Translations under genes and position numbers: made by a program
The notes under the pieces: generated by a model
The model's database searches: none
The model's input: the letters and a program-made list of their open reading frames with translations, nothing else
What the model was told of the DNA's origin: nothing
Source: CBDBND01 sp965262665
GTDB lineage: Bacteria > Pseudomonadota > Alphaproteobacteria > Rhodospirillales > Rhodospirillaceae
Direction of reading: 5' to 3'
Assembly (NCBI GenBank): GCA_965262665.1
Contig: CBDHFR010000004.1
Coordinates: 1,488,001-1,552,000, forward strand
DNA length: 64,000 bases
Shown here: piece after piece, positions 1 through 8,884 of the stretch
Position numbering within the stretch: position 1 is the stretch's first letter
How the letters are laid out: every line of letters begins with the position of its first letter

Positions 1-110
1 GCCATTGAATATTGGCAAAACCTGCTGACTTCAAAGCGAGGGTTCGTCGGGTCGGCAGAGCAAGATGGTCTAAGTGATACCAGGGCCTTACGGGGACGAT
101 CTAGGCGCCC

Positions 111-600
111 GTGGCGGTCATGAATAAGAAAGCAAAGCGGTGGGTATTGCCTTTTGACGCGTGGCCGGAACGTCATAGAGACGCGTGGCAGGCAGCGATC
201 GACCCCGGTGATGTGTTCACCGACGCGGGTCTTGCGTCCCACTCGACGGAAAAGACCAGCCACCAAGTCGTCAAGGACTACGGCATGTGGCTCAAGTACC
301 GGTCGGACCGTGACCCTGCACAGCTTTCGTCGCCTGGGCCTGTTGCACTGATAAGAGATAACCTTCGGCCCTATGTGACCGGCCTTCAGGACCGGCTGGC
401 GTCTATCTCGGTGTGCAGCCGATTGCGGGGCCTGTCTGAAGCCTATCGAGTGATGTGGCCGGAAGTAGATCGGGCGCGCTTGCGTAAGCTTCTGAGCCGC
501 CTGCATCGTAATGCGGCTCCCTCTCGGAACAAAACGGCTGCGCTGATCTCCAGTCGCGAGATACTCCAAGGTTCTCTGTGCCACATGGAGACCGTCATCA
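111..600 (+). pseudogene. Tyrosine recombinase (integrase), N-terminal remnant
   Basis: The open frame starts at GTG 111 or, more likely, ATG 120. Its first 150 or so residues look like the N-terminal SAM-like/core-binding part of an alphaproteobacterial tyrosine recombinase (the stretch around DYGMWLKY, and LRPYVTGLQDRLASISVCSR followed by a leucine-rich helix). The C-terminal catalytic domain with the R..HxxR..Y residues is absent. From about 600 the frame runs through sequence that reads as an antisense transposase OrfA and ends at 779 without meaning. I therefore call it a truncated integrase. The family assignment rests on overall resemblance of the helical N-terminal half and is moderate. 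Confidence 0.5.
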
Positions 601-611
601 AGGCTCCGGCA

Positions 612-840
612 CCGTCAGAGACCATCCGGGCCTGTTGGGTCAGCGGCCTCGGCTTTCTGCGCCGCGGTCGCCGCGGCCGAACCCGCGGCCTCAAGCTCGA
701 GCCGCCAGGTCTTCAACTGCGTTGGCGTGACGCCGGGCTCGGCAGCCACACTGCTATGTGTCGCACCCGGCTCCGATAGCCGGGCAACCGACTGTTCCTT
801 GTATTCTGGGCGAAAACCGCCGCCTCGTCTGCTTTGTCAT
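612..840 (-). pseudogene. IS3-type transposase OrfA, N-terminal remnant
   Basis: Read on the minus strand from ATG 840, the sequence gives MTKQTRRRFSP and, after a one-base shift, YKEQSVARLSEPGATHSSVA then GVTPTQLKTWRLELEAAGSA. This is the helix-turn-helix start of an IS3-family OrfA. The frame is broken near the start and similarity stops near 612, where the plus-strand integrase remnant begins. No OrfB is adjacent. It is a dead fragment. Confidence 0.55.
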
Positions 841-1152
841 CCTGTCCCTCCAGGTCGGTATTTAATTTACCGTCTGGTCCGGGATCCGGGAGCAACGTCA
901 TGCATGAATCGGCAGCCGAATCATGTCAATGCAAAATACTAAATTAAGGCCGAATCAATGATTCCAGGTATAAAACCAGATTATCTTGATGAAACGCTAG
1001 GCTCTCGCATGGGCTTTGTCAGAGTAATTGGTTCGGGCTAACTCCTTTAGCACTTGTTCCCTGGGTTTAGACACTAAGCTATTGGTTCGCTTGGAATTAA
1101 CCAAGCAAAGCGGGCTCGGAACGGCGATAACTCACGCCACCAGACTACTAGA
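841..1152. other. No gene recognised
   Basis: About 310 bases between transposon remnants. Short frames exist on both strands, but none resembles a known protein or carries a convincing ribosome-binding site. The base composition is more AT-rich than the flanks. Confidence 0.4.
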
Positions 1153-1172
1153 TCAATTTAGTCTGACAATGC
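1153..1172 (-). repeat. IS6-type terminal sequence
   Basis: Read on the minus strand this is GGCATTGTCAGACTAAATTG. The first 17 to 18 bases match the ends of the IS6-family element at 58893 and 63214. It abuts the IS30 fragment and would point its interior leftwards, where no IS6 transposase is left. Confidence 0.5.
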
Positions 1173-1755
1173 CGAACGATCGGCGGAAGCAGCTGATCGG
1201 GCCGTACCCGGACACTGGGAAGGTGACCTGATCATCGGCTTGGGCAGATCGGCGATCGGCACTCTGGTGGAACGCGCCACGCGGCTCACAATGCTGCTGC
1301 ATCTTCCCCGAATGGGAGGCCACGGCACCGTCCCGCGCGTGAAGAACGGGCCTGCGCTTGCCGGCTGGAGCGAGCATGGGGCTGAAGCGGTTCGCGATGC
1401 CATCGCCCGGACGATCACGACATTGCCAGCGCAGCTTCGCCGCTCGCTGACCTGGGACCAGGGAGCAGAGATGGCCAGGCATGCGGATCTGCGGATCGCA
1501 ACCGGCCTTCCCGTCTACTTCTGCGAACCGCACAGCCCTTGGCAACGCGGAACGAACGAGAACACCAATGGATTGCTTCGACAGTACTTCCCGAAAGGAA
1601 CCGATCTGAGCGCACACAGTCCGGACGTACTCGCAGTTGTTGCTGACGCGCTCAATACACGGCCCCGCAAGACCCTCGGATGGAGAACTCCCGCCGAAGC
1701 TCTGGACCAGTGCTTGCAGGCCAGTCAAACTGAACGTGTTGCGACGACCGGTTGA
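1173..1755 (+). pseudogene. IS30-family transposase, C-terminal fragment
   Basis: The frame reads AEAADRAVPGHWEGDLIIG, a signature of the IS30 DDE domain, then LTWDQGAEMARH (second Asp region) and QRGTNENTNGLLRQYFPKG (catalytic Glu region), and ends at TGA 1755. An in-frame stop at 1159 and the abrupt start show that the N-terminal helix-turn-helix half is gone. IS30 transposases are usually 320-400 residues; about 190 remain. The copy is inactive. An unbroken minus-strand frame across the same bases is a shadow. Confidence 0.85.
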
Positions 1756-1978
1756 ACCCGCCAGGTTTTCGGGAATGACAGCGATGACGACACACGGGCC
1801 GACCTGATCGAGTTTCTGAAACACGCTCTTTGACATCTGCTTTCAGTTCACCGCGAACATAGGCTGAGCGCCCCCTTTTCCACTAACATTGCCGCATCGG
1901 TTCTGTGGTATATCGTGCCTCATGCGTCCGGCGCAGGTTCGCGGTCGTGACATATCGTGTGTTGAGGGGAAGTCCACA

Positions 1979-3931
1979 TTGTTAGCCTGCGAGACCTGCA
2001 AATTTCTGCGGAACGTTGTTCTCTACTTTCTGATCCTTTCCGCCGGTCCCGCGTTTGCCCAGCGCGCAGGGGAAAACGCGGTTGCCGAGGCTGAGGATGC
2101 CTTTGGCACGGTCATCGGTGATGAGGAGATCGGGCTCTATTCTTCGGCCAGCGCCCGCGGCTTTAATCCCAGTCAGGCTGGCAATTTGCGCATCAACGGT
2201 CTCTATTTTGATCAGGCTGCGGCCCCCAACGTTCGTATTCGCCGCGGCTCCACCATCCACGTCGGCATCAGTGCGCAGGGCTATCCCCTGCCGGCACCAA
2301 CCGGCGTGGTGGACTTCAATCTCCGTGTTCCGGGAGATCAGTTTGTTAGCAGCATCGTGGCAACCGAAGGAGCATTGTTCTCCTATTGGCGCCACAATGT
2401 CGAGATCGATAAGCAATTTCCGGTCATCGAAAACGTCTTAAGCATCGGCGCCGGCGCAGGTTTTACGCGCAACGTCTCCCATCAGTTCGCCGTGGGGGAT
2501 CGGGGCTACAACGGCGGCTTGATCGCCAACTGGAGACCTTCCGAAACCGTTACCATCATTCCCTTTTTGAGCGGTTTACAAAGGGGCGCCGTCGACGGGG
2601 ACCGGCCGCAAGCTTTCATTGGCGACAATGACGTTCCGGTGTTTCGCGCAGAGGTCCTAACCAGTCCGGACTGGTTGTTTTTCGGATTCAGGCACATTAA
2701 CTATGGCGTCATCGGCCAAGCGGAGTTGAATAACGATTGGACACTGGAAGCGGGCGTGTTCCGCTCCGAGAACAACTTTTACAAAGAGACCTTCAAAGCC
2801 TTTTTGCTCAATACCAACGAATTTGGAGAAGGCGACTATTTTATTGAGCAGTCTCCACCGCGGCATACCCGGTCCACGTCGGGAGAGATCAAGCTGTCGC
2901 GGACTTTTGTAGAAGACGTGCGCCGCCACACCCTATACATGACCGTACGCGCCCGCGACCGCAGCACTACCTTTGGCGGCGGTGACCGGCGCTACTTCGG
3001 TCGGGTGACCATCGGCGCGTTTCCCGATCTGCCTGAACCGCAATTTCAAACGGGCGACACGACTCGCACCAATACCCAACAAATCACCGGCGGCATCGCC
3101 TATGAGGGTGCTTGGCAAAATGTGGGGCAGGTGAGTCTGGCTCTGCAAAAATCCGACTATGAGCGGACCTTGACCCGCCCCGGCGTTGACCCTGTCGAAG
3201 GCAAAGAGTCACCCTGGCTTTATAACGCCGCCGCGGCGGCGTACCTATCGCGCGAGCTGGCGGTCTATGCCAGCTATTCGCGCGGCTTTGAGGATCTGGG
3301 CACGGCTCCGGTCAACGCCGTCAATCGCGATGAAGCAGTCCCGGCGGAGCGCACCCGTCAAGTAGATGCTGGTGTGCGGTATCAGTTCGGGCCGGACGTG
3401 CAATTCGTCGCCGGCGTTTTTCAAATCGACAAACCTTATTATGCCTTGGACCCTTTCAGCGTCTTTCGGCGGTTGGGCGAAACCCGCCACCGCGGTGTTG
3501 AGCTGTCCTTGGCAGGCGATGTCACGGATGCGTTGACCGTGGTCGCTGGGGCCGTGCTGCTGCAGCCGCGTATTATTCAAAACGAGGATCCGCAGAATGC
3601 CACCCGGCTCACCGCCGTCGGACCCATACCTCGGCTCTTCCGTATGAATGTTCAATACCGCCCAGCCGCCATCGAGGGGCTAGCCCTTGATGCCAAGGTC
3701 GAGAGCATCTCGTCCCAATTCGTCACCGTCAGCAATTCCCGTAAAATTTCCGGCACTTTTACTGTCGATGCGGGCCTCCGATTCACGACCGCGATCTCAG
3801 ATGTGCCGGTCCGGTTCCGCCTTCAGGGGCGCAATCTCTTCAATGCAAACAGCGTCACACCCAGTGTATCCGGCCAGATGCTCCCCTTCGAACAGCGCCG
3901 GGTTGAGCTGACCATCGCGGCGGATTTTTGA
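1979..3931 (+). CDS. TonB-dependent outer-membrane receptor
   Basis: Predicted outer-membrane transporter of about 650 residues, for TonB-driven uptake of a siderophore or other large ligand. I prefer the TTG start at 1979. It follows GAGGGGA by eight bases and gives a normal signal peptide (FLRNVVLYFLILSAGPAFA, cut before QRAG); an ATG at 1922 or a start at 1889 would give an overlong leader. A plug domain follows with a conserved-looking ASARGFNPSQAGNLRINGLY stretch. Then comes a beta-barrel of alternating aromatic strands (YASYSRGFEDLG, RGVELSLAGDVT) ending VELTIAADF, with the terminal Phe usual for outer-membrane proteins. It stands alone, with remnants upstream and repeats downstream. 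The substrate cannot be told. The family is clear. Confidence 0.85.
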   Translation: MLACETCKFLRNVVLYFLILSAGPAFAQRAGENAVAEAEDAFGTVIGDEEIGLYSSASARGFNPSQAGNLRINGLYFDQAAAPNVRIRRGSTIHVGISAQGYPLPAPTGVVDFNLRVPGDQFVSSIVATEGALFSYWRHNVEIDKQFPVIENVLSIGAGAGFTRNVSHQFAVGDRGYNGGLIANWRPSETVTIIPFLSGLQRGAVDGDRPQAFIGDNDVPVFRAEVLTSPDWLFFGFRHINYGVIGQAELNNDWTLEAGVFRSENNFYKETFKAFLLNTNEFGEGDYFIEQSPPRHTRSTSGEIKLSRTFVEDVRRHTLYMTVRARDRSTTFGGGDRRYFGRVTIGAFPDLPEPQFQTGDTTRTNTQQITGGIAYEGAWQNVGQVSLALQKSDYERTLTRPGVDPVEGKESPWLYNAAAAAYLSRELAVYASYSRGFEDLGTAPVNAVNRDEAVPAERTRQVDAGVRYQFGPDVQFVAGVFQIDKPYYALDPFSVFRRLGETRHRGVELSLAGDVTDALTVVAGAVLLQPRIIQNEDPQNATRLTAVGPIPRLFRMNVQYRPAAIEGLALDAKVESISSQFVTVSNSRKISGTFTVDAGLRFTTAISDVPVRFRLQGRNLFNANSVTPSVSGQMLPFEQRRVELTIAADF

Positions 3932-4110
3932 TTTAAGGAATGGCGGAAGGGTGTCCGCCATAATATTTGGTTATATCATTAATATTTATTGATATTGTTA
4001 TAAATTTCATAGATCACTCCCAATTACCCACCCAATTATTGAGAGCTTTTCCAGTATTCTATGGGACCGCATAGGAATATCGGCACTTGTACGCAGACTT
4101 ATATTTGTCT

Positions 4111-4194
4111 GGTTGTCCCTTCCGAAAACCTCATCCACAACTGGATGGTTTGTATCAACAATGTCAGCGGATAAGGTTTTCGGAAGGGACAACC
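4111..4194. repeat. MITE-like palindromic repeat, copy A
   Basis: 84 bases with 26-bp inverted ends differing at one position: GGTTGTCCCTTCCGAAAACC then TCATCC on the left, mirrored by GGATAAGGTTTTCGGAAGGG and ACAACC on the right. It contains no coding sequence. It belongs to the repeat family found also near 4.5, 7.2, 10.0, 14.1 and 60.9 kb. The 180 bases before it, after the receptor gene, are AT-rich and hold nothing recognisable. Confidence 0.85.
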
Positions 4195-4508
4195 GGCCGG
4201 GCGACGCCTAGCGTCCCGCTCCGCGCTGCCCGATCGGCAACCAACTCAAGAACCGGTGCTTCGAGCCCGCGGCGGCTGACTTTGCCCATCTTCATCCCGA
4301 AGTTCCGCAGCGTGCCGCGGATGTTGCCCTCCGCGTCGCACAGCTGCTTCAACATGAACTTGCGATTGGTCAGGAGCATCCGTTTCTCTTGGCTCGACGC
4401 CGCCTTGACATGAACCGGGCGGAGCATGTTTACCCGAACCATCTGTGCGATCCCGTGCGCGTCGTTGCGGTCGCTCTTGTTCACCGTGGCCGACAGCACC
4501 GCCTTCAA
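4195..4508 (-). pseudogene. IS110-family transposase, internal fragment
   Basis: The minus-strand frame reads NKSDRNDAHGIAQMVR, LRPVHVKAASSQEKRMLLTN and NIRGTLRNFGMKMGKVSRRG, the middle of the IS110 N-terminal DEDD domain. Both ends are missing: one side runs into repeat copy A, the other ends at repeat copy B. About 100 of some 340 residues remain. Confidence 0.8.
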
Positions 4509-4530
4509 CTGCCGCGTCTCGACACAGACC

Positions 4531-4607
4531 TACGCCTTCCGAGAACGTCATCTGCACCTATGCGGTTTGCATCATGAAGACCGGCGGATGAGGTTTTCGT
4601 AAGGGAC
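4531..4607. repeat. MITE-like palindromic repeat, copy B
   Basis: The left arm (CCTTCCGAGAACGTCATCTGC, mutated) and right arm (GGATGAGGTTTTCGTAAGGG ACA) match the repeat family. Its right 28 bases are an exact inverted match to 60835-60862. It overlaps the 3' end of the DUF2971 gene and supplies that gene's last residues and stop. Confidence 0.75.
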
Positions 4608-5316
4608 AAGGGTATTCAGGTGTTCGAACTGATCGTCGGGAGCGTTTTTACCCACGATTATTTCCAAGATTGAGCCCTTTTCATATAAGGAGCGCCCGCA
4701 GGCCTGTTTGAATGCAGGAGATAAGTATTCCACAGACTTGCCATTCACGGGCCTGATCTGAATCACTTCTTGAAGAACCTCAGGTTGATTGTTGATAAAG
4801 AGGCGTATCTCTCGTTCTCTTCGCCACTTTCTGTGTTTCGTGGTTAAACTGACCCAAATTAGAGTAATCGCCAACTGCTTTTGCATCTCTAACGCAAAGC
4901 TACTGAATTCTTCTCGCGAATACCGCCCGTCTCCGTGTGCGTGAATGCAATTATAAAATTCACTTAACCCCTCACGTAGGACTTTTTCAGCGGCTTTAGG
5001 CCCATAGCGGACTTCGTCGATAAAAACTTGTTCCAAGGGTCGTAAACCAGATGCGGTCCCTTGCGCAGGAATGAAAAGTTCCGGGCTAAACACCAGGCAG
5101 GCACCTCGCTTCTCATCACCATAATTTGTCCATTGGTTAGAGGATTTATATTCACGCGAGAAACTTGCAATGAAGGTTTTGAACCAGCGGGGTATTGTTT
5201 TGGTTGTACGCCGAAACGCGTTAGACACCACCTCACCCAGTTTCTCAGGCGATGGATGGCGCTTTAAGATTCTCTGCAAGATAGTGTGGGTATACTTTAT
5301 CTCATGGGGGTCATTT
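4572..5316 (-). pseudogene. DUF2971 protein, C-terminal segment (split by IS3)
   Basis: This is the 3' part of a DUF2971 gene whose 5' part is 6829-7102. Joined after removing the IS3 element and one 8-bp duplication, the frame continues as SLNDPHEIKYTHTILQRILK, matching the LNDxxE motif of the family. The segment then contains the family's central and C-terminal beta-rich part (RGACLVFSPELF; KWRREREIRLF). The last dozen residues and the stop come from repeat copy B, so the natural C-terminus is lost too. DUF2971 is a domain of unknown biochemistry. The interrupted protein would be about 335 residues. Confidence 0.85.
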
Positions 5317-5403
5317 TGTCTGACGTCAGCGCCTTTGGGACAAATTGAGGTAATTGCATAACGGAGGATTTCTGGCTCATCGTAGTGACCGAAGGGAACG
5401 AAG

Positions 5404-5778
5404 ATGAGACAGAAATTAATGAGCAAGAACGACCCGGCGGAGAGAACGGTTCGGGATATTCGGCGCAAGACACGCAAGCAGTATACGGCTGAGGAGAAGA
5501 TCCGGATCGTGGTGTCGGGCCTGCGCGGCGAGGAGAGCATCGCCGCCTTGTGCCGCCGCGAGGGCATCGCCGAGGGTCTGTATTACAGCTGGTCGAAAGA
5601 GTTTTTGGAAGCGGGCAAGAAGCGGCTCGCCGGCGACACCGGGCGCCAAGCGACCTCGGGCGAGGTTAAAGGCCTCCGCCAGGAGATGCGCGACTTGAAG
5701 GAGTTGGTCGCCGAACTTTCGCTGGAGAACCGTCTTCTCAAAAAAAACATGCTCGGGCACGGGGGAGACGAGGAATGA
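5404..5778 (+). CDS. IS3-family transposase OrfA
   Basis: A 124-residue helix-turn-helix protein of the IS3 OrfA type. KQYTAEEKIRIVVSGLRGEE opens the DNA-binding domain, SIAALCRREGIAEGLYYSWS is the HTH, and the C-terminus is a leucine-zipper-like coiled coil (LKELVAELSLENRLLKKNML). It is the DNA-binding partner of OrfB. Its stop overlaps the OrfB start as ATGA, which suggests translational coupling rather than the classical -1 frameshift fusion. An internal ATG at 5419 is an alternative start. Confidence 0.9.
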   Translation: MRQKLMSKNDPAERTVRDIRRKTRKQYTAEEKIRIVVSGLRGEESIAALCRREGIAEGLYYSWSKEFLEAGKKRLAGDTGRQATSGEVKGLRQEMRDLKELVAELSLENRLLKKNMLGHGGDEE

Positions 5779-6755
5779 GGTATCGCGCATCCGAGAAGCT
5801 GGAGATCATCCGCCTGGTCGAGCAGTCCCACCTGGGCGTCGGGTCCACTTTGGACAAGCTGGGCATTCCGAAGACCACCTTTTATCGCTGGTACGATCGT
5901 TTTCTGGCCTTTGGCGACGCCGGTCTTGAGGATCGCAACAGCAGCCCGGGCCGGGTATGGAACCGGATCCCGGATGATGTCCGGGGGCAGATCATCGATC
6001 TTGCCCTGGAGGAGACACAACTGTCGCCCCGGGAACTGGCCGTCAGGTTTACGGACACCAGGGGCTACTTTGTCTCGGAAGCCTCGGTTTATCGGCTTCT
6101 CAAAGCCCACGACCTGATCACCAGCCCCGCTTTCGTGATCATCAAGGCAGCCGATGAGTTCCGCGACAAGACCACGGCGCCGAACCAGCTGTGGCAGACC
6201 GACTTCACCTCTCTCAAGGTCATCGGCTGGGGCTGGTTTTATCTGTCGACCATCTTGGACGACTATTCCCGCTACATCATTGCTTGGAAGCTCTGCACCA
6301 ACATGACGGCGGACGATGTGACGGCAACACTGAAGTTGGCGCTAGAAGCCTCAGGCTGCAATCGCGCCAATGTCGTCCACAAGCCGAGGCTGCTCAGCGA
6401 CAACGGCTCGTCCTATATCTCCAGCGATCTGGCTGAATGGCTCGGGGACCACGGTATGGATCACGTTCGGGGCGCACCGTATCACCCGCAAACCCAGGGC
6501 AAGATCGAGCGCTGGCATCAAACGCTGAAGAACCGGATCCTGCTTGAAAATTATTATCTACCCGGCGATCTCGAAAACCAGATCAGCGCCTTCGTCGATC
6601 GCTACAACAACCAACGCTACCACGAGAGCATCGGCAACGTAACTCCAGCCGACGCCTACTTTGGACGCCACACCGCCATCATCGAAAAGAGAAAAAAGGT
6701 CAAAAAACTGACCACCCAAAACCGCCGCTTGAACCATCAACGCCAAGCGGCTTAA
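5775..6755 (+). CDS. IS3-family transposase OrfB (DDE integrase)
   Basis: A 326-residue DDE transposase. An N-terminal HTH-like part (TLDKLGIPKTTFYRWYDRF) is followed by an rve integrase core. Catalytic residues are visible as Asp in NQLWQTDFTSLKV, Asp in LLSDNGSSYISSDL and Glu in TQGKIERWHQTLKNRI. Length and motifs are those of an intact protein. It overlaps OrfA by four bases. The C-terminal tail is lysine-rich. The element's right end lies 73 bases past the stop. Confidence 0.93.
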   Translation: MRYRASEKLEIIRLVEQSHLGVGSTLDKLGIPKTTFYRWYDRFLAFGDAGLEDRNSSPGRVWNRIPDDVRGQIIDLALEETQLSPRELAVRFTDTRGYFVSEASVYRLLKAHDLITSPAFVIIKAADEFRDKTTAPNQLWQTDFTSLKVIGWGWFYLSTILDDYSRYIIAWKLCTNMTADDVTATLKLALEASGCNRANVVHKPRLLSDNGSSYISSDLAEWLGDHGMDHVRGAPYHPQTQGKIERWHQTLKNRILLENYYLPGDLENQISAFVDRYNNQRYHESIGNVTPADAYFGRHTAIIEKRKKVKKLTTQNRRLNHQRQAA

Positions 6756-6828
6756 CATCAAACAAAGATGAGCCCGATCCTCCCTTATGAAACACGCTCA
6801 ACAGTCCCATTTGTTTTGATGACGGACA

Positions 6829-7102
6829 GGTCATTTAAAGATTGGACCGACGACATCCAGATACTGTCAGACTCAAGAATGCCTATACAGCCCTCAAGGG
6901 ATGTGTAATGCAAAACAGGGCCGTCAGGCATAAAAGCTGAAGAAGCCGGGAAGGCATCTACCCAACCTTTCATTCTCTCATATCTTTGCTGCAAATCCGG
7001 CGAGAATGACGGACTCTGGGACTGTGCGGGAACGTCTACGTTTGTTGCAGTATTTTCTCCGTTGTTTATTGCCATGATGTTTCCGTAAGCAGGTTCAACC
7101 AA
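6829..7102 (-). pseudogene. DUF2971 protein, N-terminal segment (split by IS3)
   Basis: This is the 5' part of the gene continued at 5316-4572. After a non-conserved leader (Met at 7102, or Met at 7075 starting MAINNG) it carries LHYTSLEGCIGILESDSIW and then SSVQSLND, the typical opening of DUF2971. At 6829 it runs into the IS3 end and picks up a nonsense tail. The gene reads minus-strand and has no partner gene beside it. Confidence 0.85.
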
Positions 7103-7208
7103 AATAATTTATTTCCGCGCACGGCCGTAAACCCATCCCTTTTTCTTTTCTTATCCGCTGGTATTCGTGGTGCAATCAACCGAGATGCTTCAAGCTTAAG
7201 GTGGCACC

Positions 7209-7288
7209 TGTGCCTTCCCTAAACCTCATCTGCTTAAACTGGATGTGAATACTCTGACTCTATGTGGATGGGGTTTTCGGAAGGGACA
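7209..7288. repeat. MITE-like palindromic repeat, copy C
   Basis: An 80-bp palindromic unit running from TGTGCCTTCCCTAAACCTCA to GGGGTTTTCGGAAGGGACA. The outer bases (GGCACC / GGTGGCC) continue the inverted repeat. Its centre (TTAAACTGGATGTGAATACT then CTGACTCTATGTGGAT) is nearly the same as in copy D. A degenerate end (GTAGGTTTTCGAAGGGCTGG) also lies near 7389. Confidence 0.85.
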
Positions 7289-7412
7289 GGTGGCCTCCAT
7301 CAGGGTCATCAATCAAGATTATCCATCGGTATAAAATTTATGGGAAGGCTTTGGTATAAGCTTGGTTTTCAGGCGCCATGATAGGGTCGTAGGTTTTCGA
7401 AGGGCTGGTTAG

Positions 7413-8300
7413 ATGGAAAAACGAAAAACAATACGAGAACACGGAATGGCGCACGCCCGCCTCATCATACGGCTCTTGATTGAGCCATTTGTCGTTCTTT
7501 CTTTTATATTTTTCACAGGAACACCTTGTGTATACGCGCAATCTAGCCCTAACACTACGGTGCTCATCATCGGAGCGGAGCGGGAGATAGGGTTTACCTT
7601 GGCCCGCCAATATGCCGTACGGGGGTGGTCTGTGACTGCCACTGTAACGGATTCAGCTTCCGCCACTAAAACCGCCGCACTTGCCCAAAAATTCCCAAAC
7701 GTGGAGGTCGAGGACCTCAACATCAGGGACTTTGCCGCGATCGATGCGCTTGCCTCGAAGTATCAGGGCCAGCCAATTGATATTTTACTCTATGCCACGC
7801 GTCTGGATGGCGGCGATGCACCCGGCGGTCTCACCGCTCAAAGGTTTGGCCATTTTAATTTTAGCGCCTTCAATGAAGTTTTGACTGTCAATACCGTCGC
7901 TGCCTTGAAAGTCTTTGAATCCTTCAACGAGCACGTTCAATCAAGTGGATTGAAAAAGGTAATAAAGCTTTCAAGCTCGTCCGGCTCCGTCAGCAACGCG
8001 AGAAACTGCACGCGCTGTGGCAACTTTTTTGGTAGGGCTAGTCATGCGGCCGGCAACATGTTGATGCGCAGGCTTTTTCAATACCATAGAGGCACCAGGA
8101 CGGGCGTGGTTGTCGGACTCATGGACCCGGGGCCTGTCAATGATGCGTCAATGGAAGCGCTTGTTGCCGACAACTTCCCTGCGGCACTTCTGATCTCTGT
8201 TGAGGACAGCGTCACCGGTATGATGCGCGTGATCGATAACTTCGACGAAACAAACAGTGGTTCGATCTTCAACTACAAAGGTGAGGCCGTACCGTGGTAA
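7413..8300 (+). CDS. Exported short-chain dehydrogenase-like protein
   Basis: A 295-residue protein with an N-terminal signal sequence (LLIEPFVVLSFIFFTGTPC, cleavage likely after VYA) and a classical SDR fold. ATG 7413 follows GAAGGG at good spacing. The cofactor motif normally read as GxxxGIG is GAEREIG, so one glycine is Glu. The catalytic serine region is present (VIKLSSSSGSVSN). The YxxxK pair should lie in NFFGRASHAAGNMLM, where Tyr is Gly/Phe and Lys is His. Oxidoreductase activity is therefore doubtful. It heads a three-gene plus-strand cluster with a lipoprotein and an exported NmrA-like protein. The periplasmic location is inferred from the signal. Confidence 0.75.
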   Translation: MEKRKTIREHGMAHARLIIRLLIEPFVVLSFIFFTGTPCVYAQSSPNTTVLIIGAEREIGFTLARQYAVRGWSVTATVTDSASATKTAALAQKFPNVEVEDLNIRDFAAIDALASKYQGQPIDILLYATRLDGGDAPGGLTAQRFGHFNFSAFNEVLTVNTVAALKVFESFNEHVQSSGLKKVIKLSSSSGSVSNARNCTRCGNFFGRASHAAGNMLMRRLFQYHRGTRTGVVVGLMDPGPVNDASMEALVADNFPAALLISVEDSVTGMMRVIDNFDETNSGSIFNYKGEAVPW

Positions 8301-8317
8301 AATGGAGCGTGCAAGAT

Positions 8318-8845
8318 ATGTATATGCAACCCGCAGTAAAGATAGCTGCCGTACGGTCAATCGACTATATCGCAGCGACAAAAAACGTAACCGTTCGCTA
8401 TGGGCGTTCCTTCGCCTCGACCCTTTTACTATTCTTGACGGCCTGCACCTCTGGCCAACCCCCAACTCTGTTAAGTGAGAAATACGACTACGACTCAATC
8501 ATAAATCGGTCTCAGGCCGCTTTCGGCGCGCGCAATGCCGACGTCGCCGTCGAAGCGTTTGAAGACAATGGTGTGTTTTACCGCATCACGGATGATGGTG
8601 TCGTTGAACTGGTTCGCGGCAAGGATAACCTGCGGCGCTCAATGCGCATGATCTTTGTGGCCGAGAACGGATACAAAGATTCCAAAGCCGTCCGGTTGGG
8701 GCTCATACAAAATGTCTTGGTTATGTTCCACGAAGACCGGTACGAAACGGATGACGGCATCAAAGTAGTGCCGCGGGTTGTCGTGGTCGAGCATCGCAAT
8801 GGCAAACGCTGGCGCGAATGGGAGTTCAACCCTAAAGATCGGTAG
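8318..8845 (+). CDS. NTF2/SnoaL-like lipoprotein
   Basis: A protein of about 175 residues with a lipobox (LLLFLTAC), so it is probably anchored to a membrane by a lipidated Cys. The mature part, from SQAAFGARNADVAVEAFEDN on, has the cone-shaped NTF2/SnoaL pattern: helices, then strands with VVVVEHRNGKRWREWEF at the end. It resembles small stress- or steroid-isomerase-type domains, but no catalytic residues can be assigned. The start is uncertain. ATG 8318 follows GGAG at 11 bases; GTG 8294 overlaps the upstream stop. All candidate leaders are longer than usual, so the true start may lie further in. It is likely co-transcribed with its neighbours. Confidence 0.6.
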   Translation: MYMQPAVKIAAVRSIDYIAATKNVTVRYGRSFASTLLLFLTACTSGQPPTLLSEKYDYDSIINRSQAAFGARNADVAVEAFEDNGVFYRITDDGVVELVRGKDNLRRSMRMIFVAENGYKDSKAVRLGLIQNVLVMFHEDRYETDDGIKVVPRVVVVEHRNGKRWREWEFNPKDR

Positions 8846-8884
8846 TGACTGAGAGCCATTTGGAGCACGTAGAGAGAATCCAGA

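Larger units (their letters stand above)
5317..6828 (+). mobile_element. IS3-family insertion sequence, complete
   Basis: A 1,512-bp element. The left end TGTCTGACGTCAGCGCCTTT GGGAC and the right end (minus) TGTCCGTCATCAAAACAAAT GGGAC are imperfect inverted repeats. It is flanked by the direct repeat GGTCATTT (5309-5316 and 6829-6836), an 8-bp duplication that is longer than the 3-5 bp usual for IS3. Both transposase frames are intact, so it may be active. It splits a DUF2971 gene. Confidence 0.9.

Noticed and set aside
1153..1836. 227-residue minus-strand open frame
   Set aside because: Antisense to the IS30 DDE domain; no ribosome-binding site or similarity.
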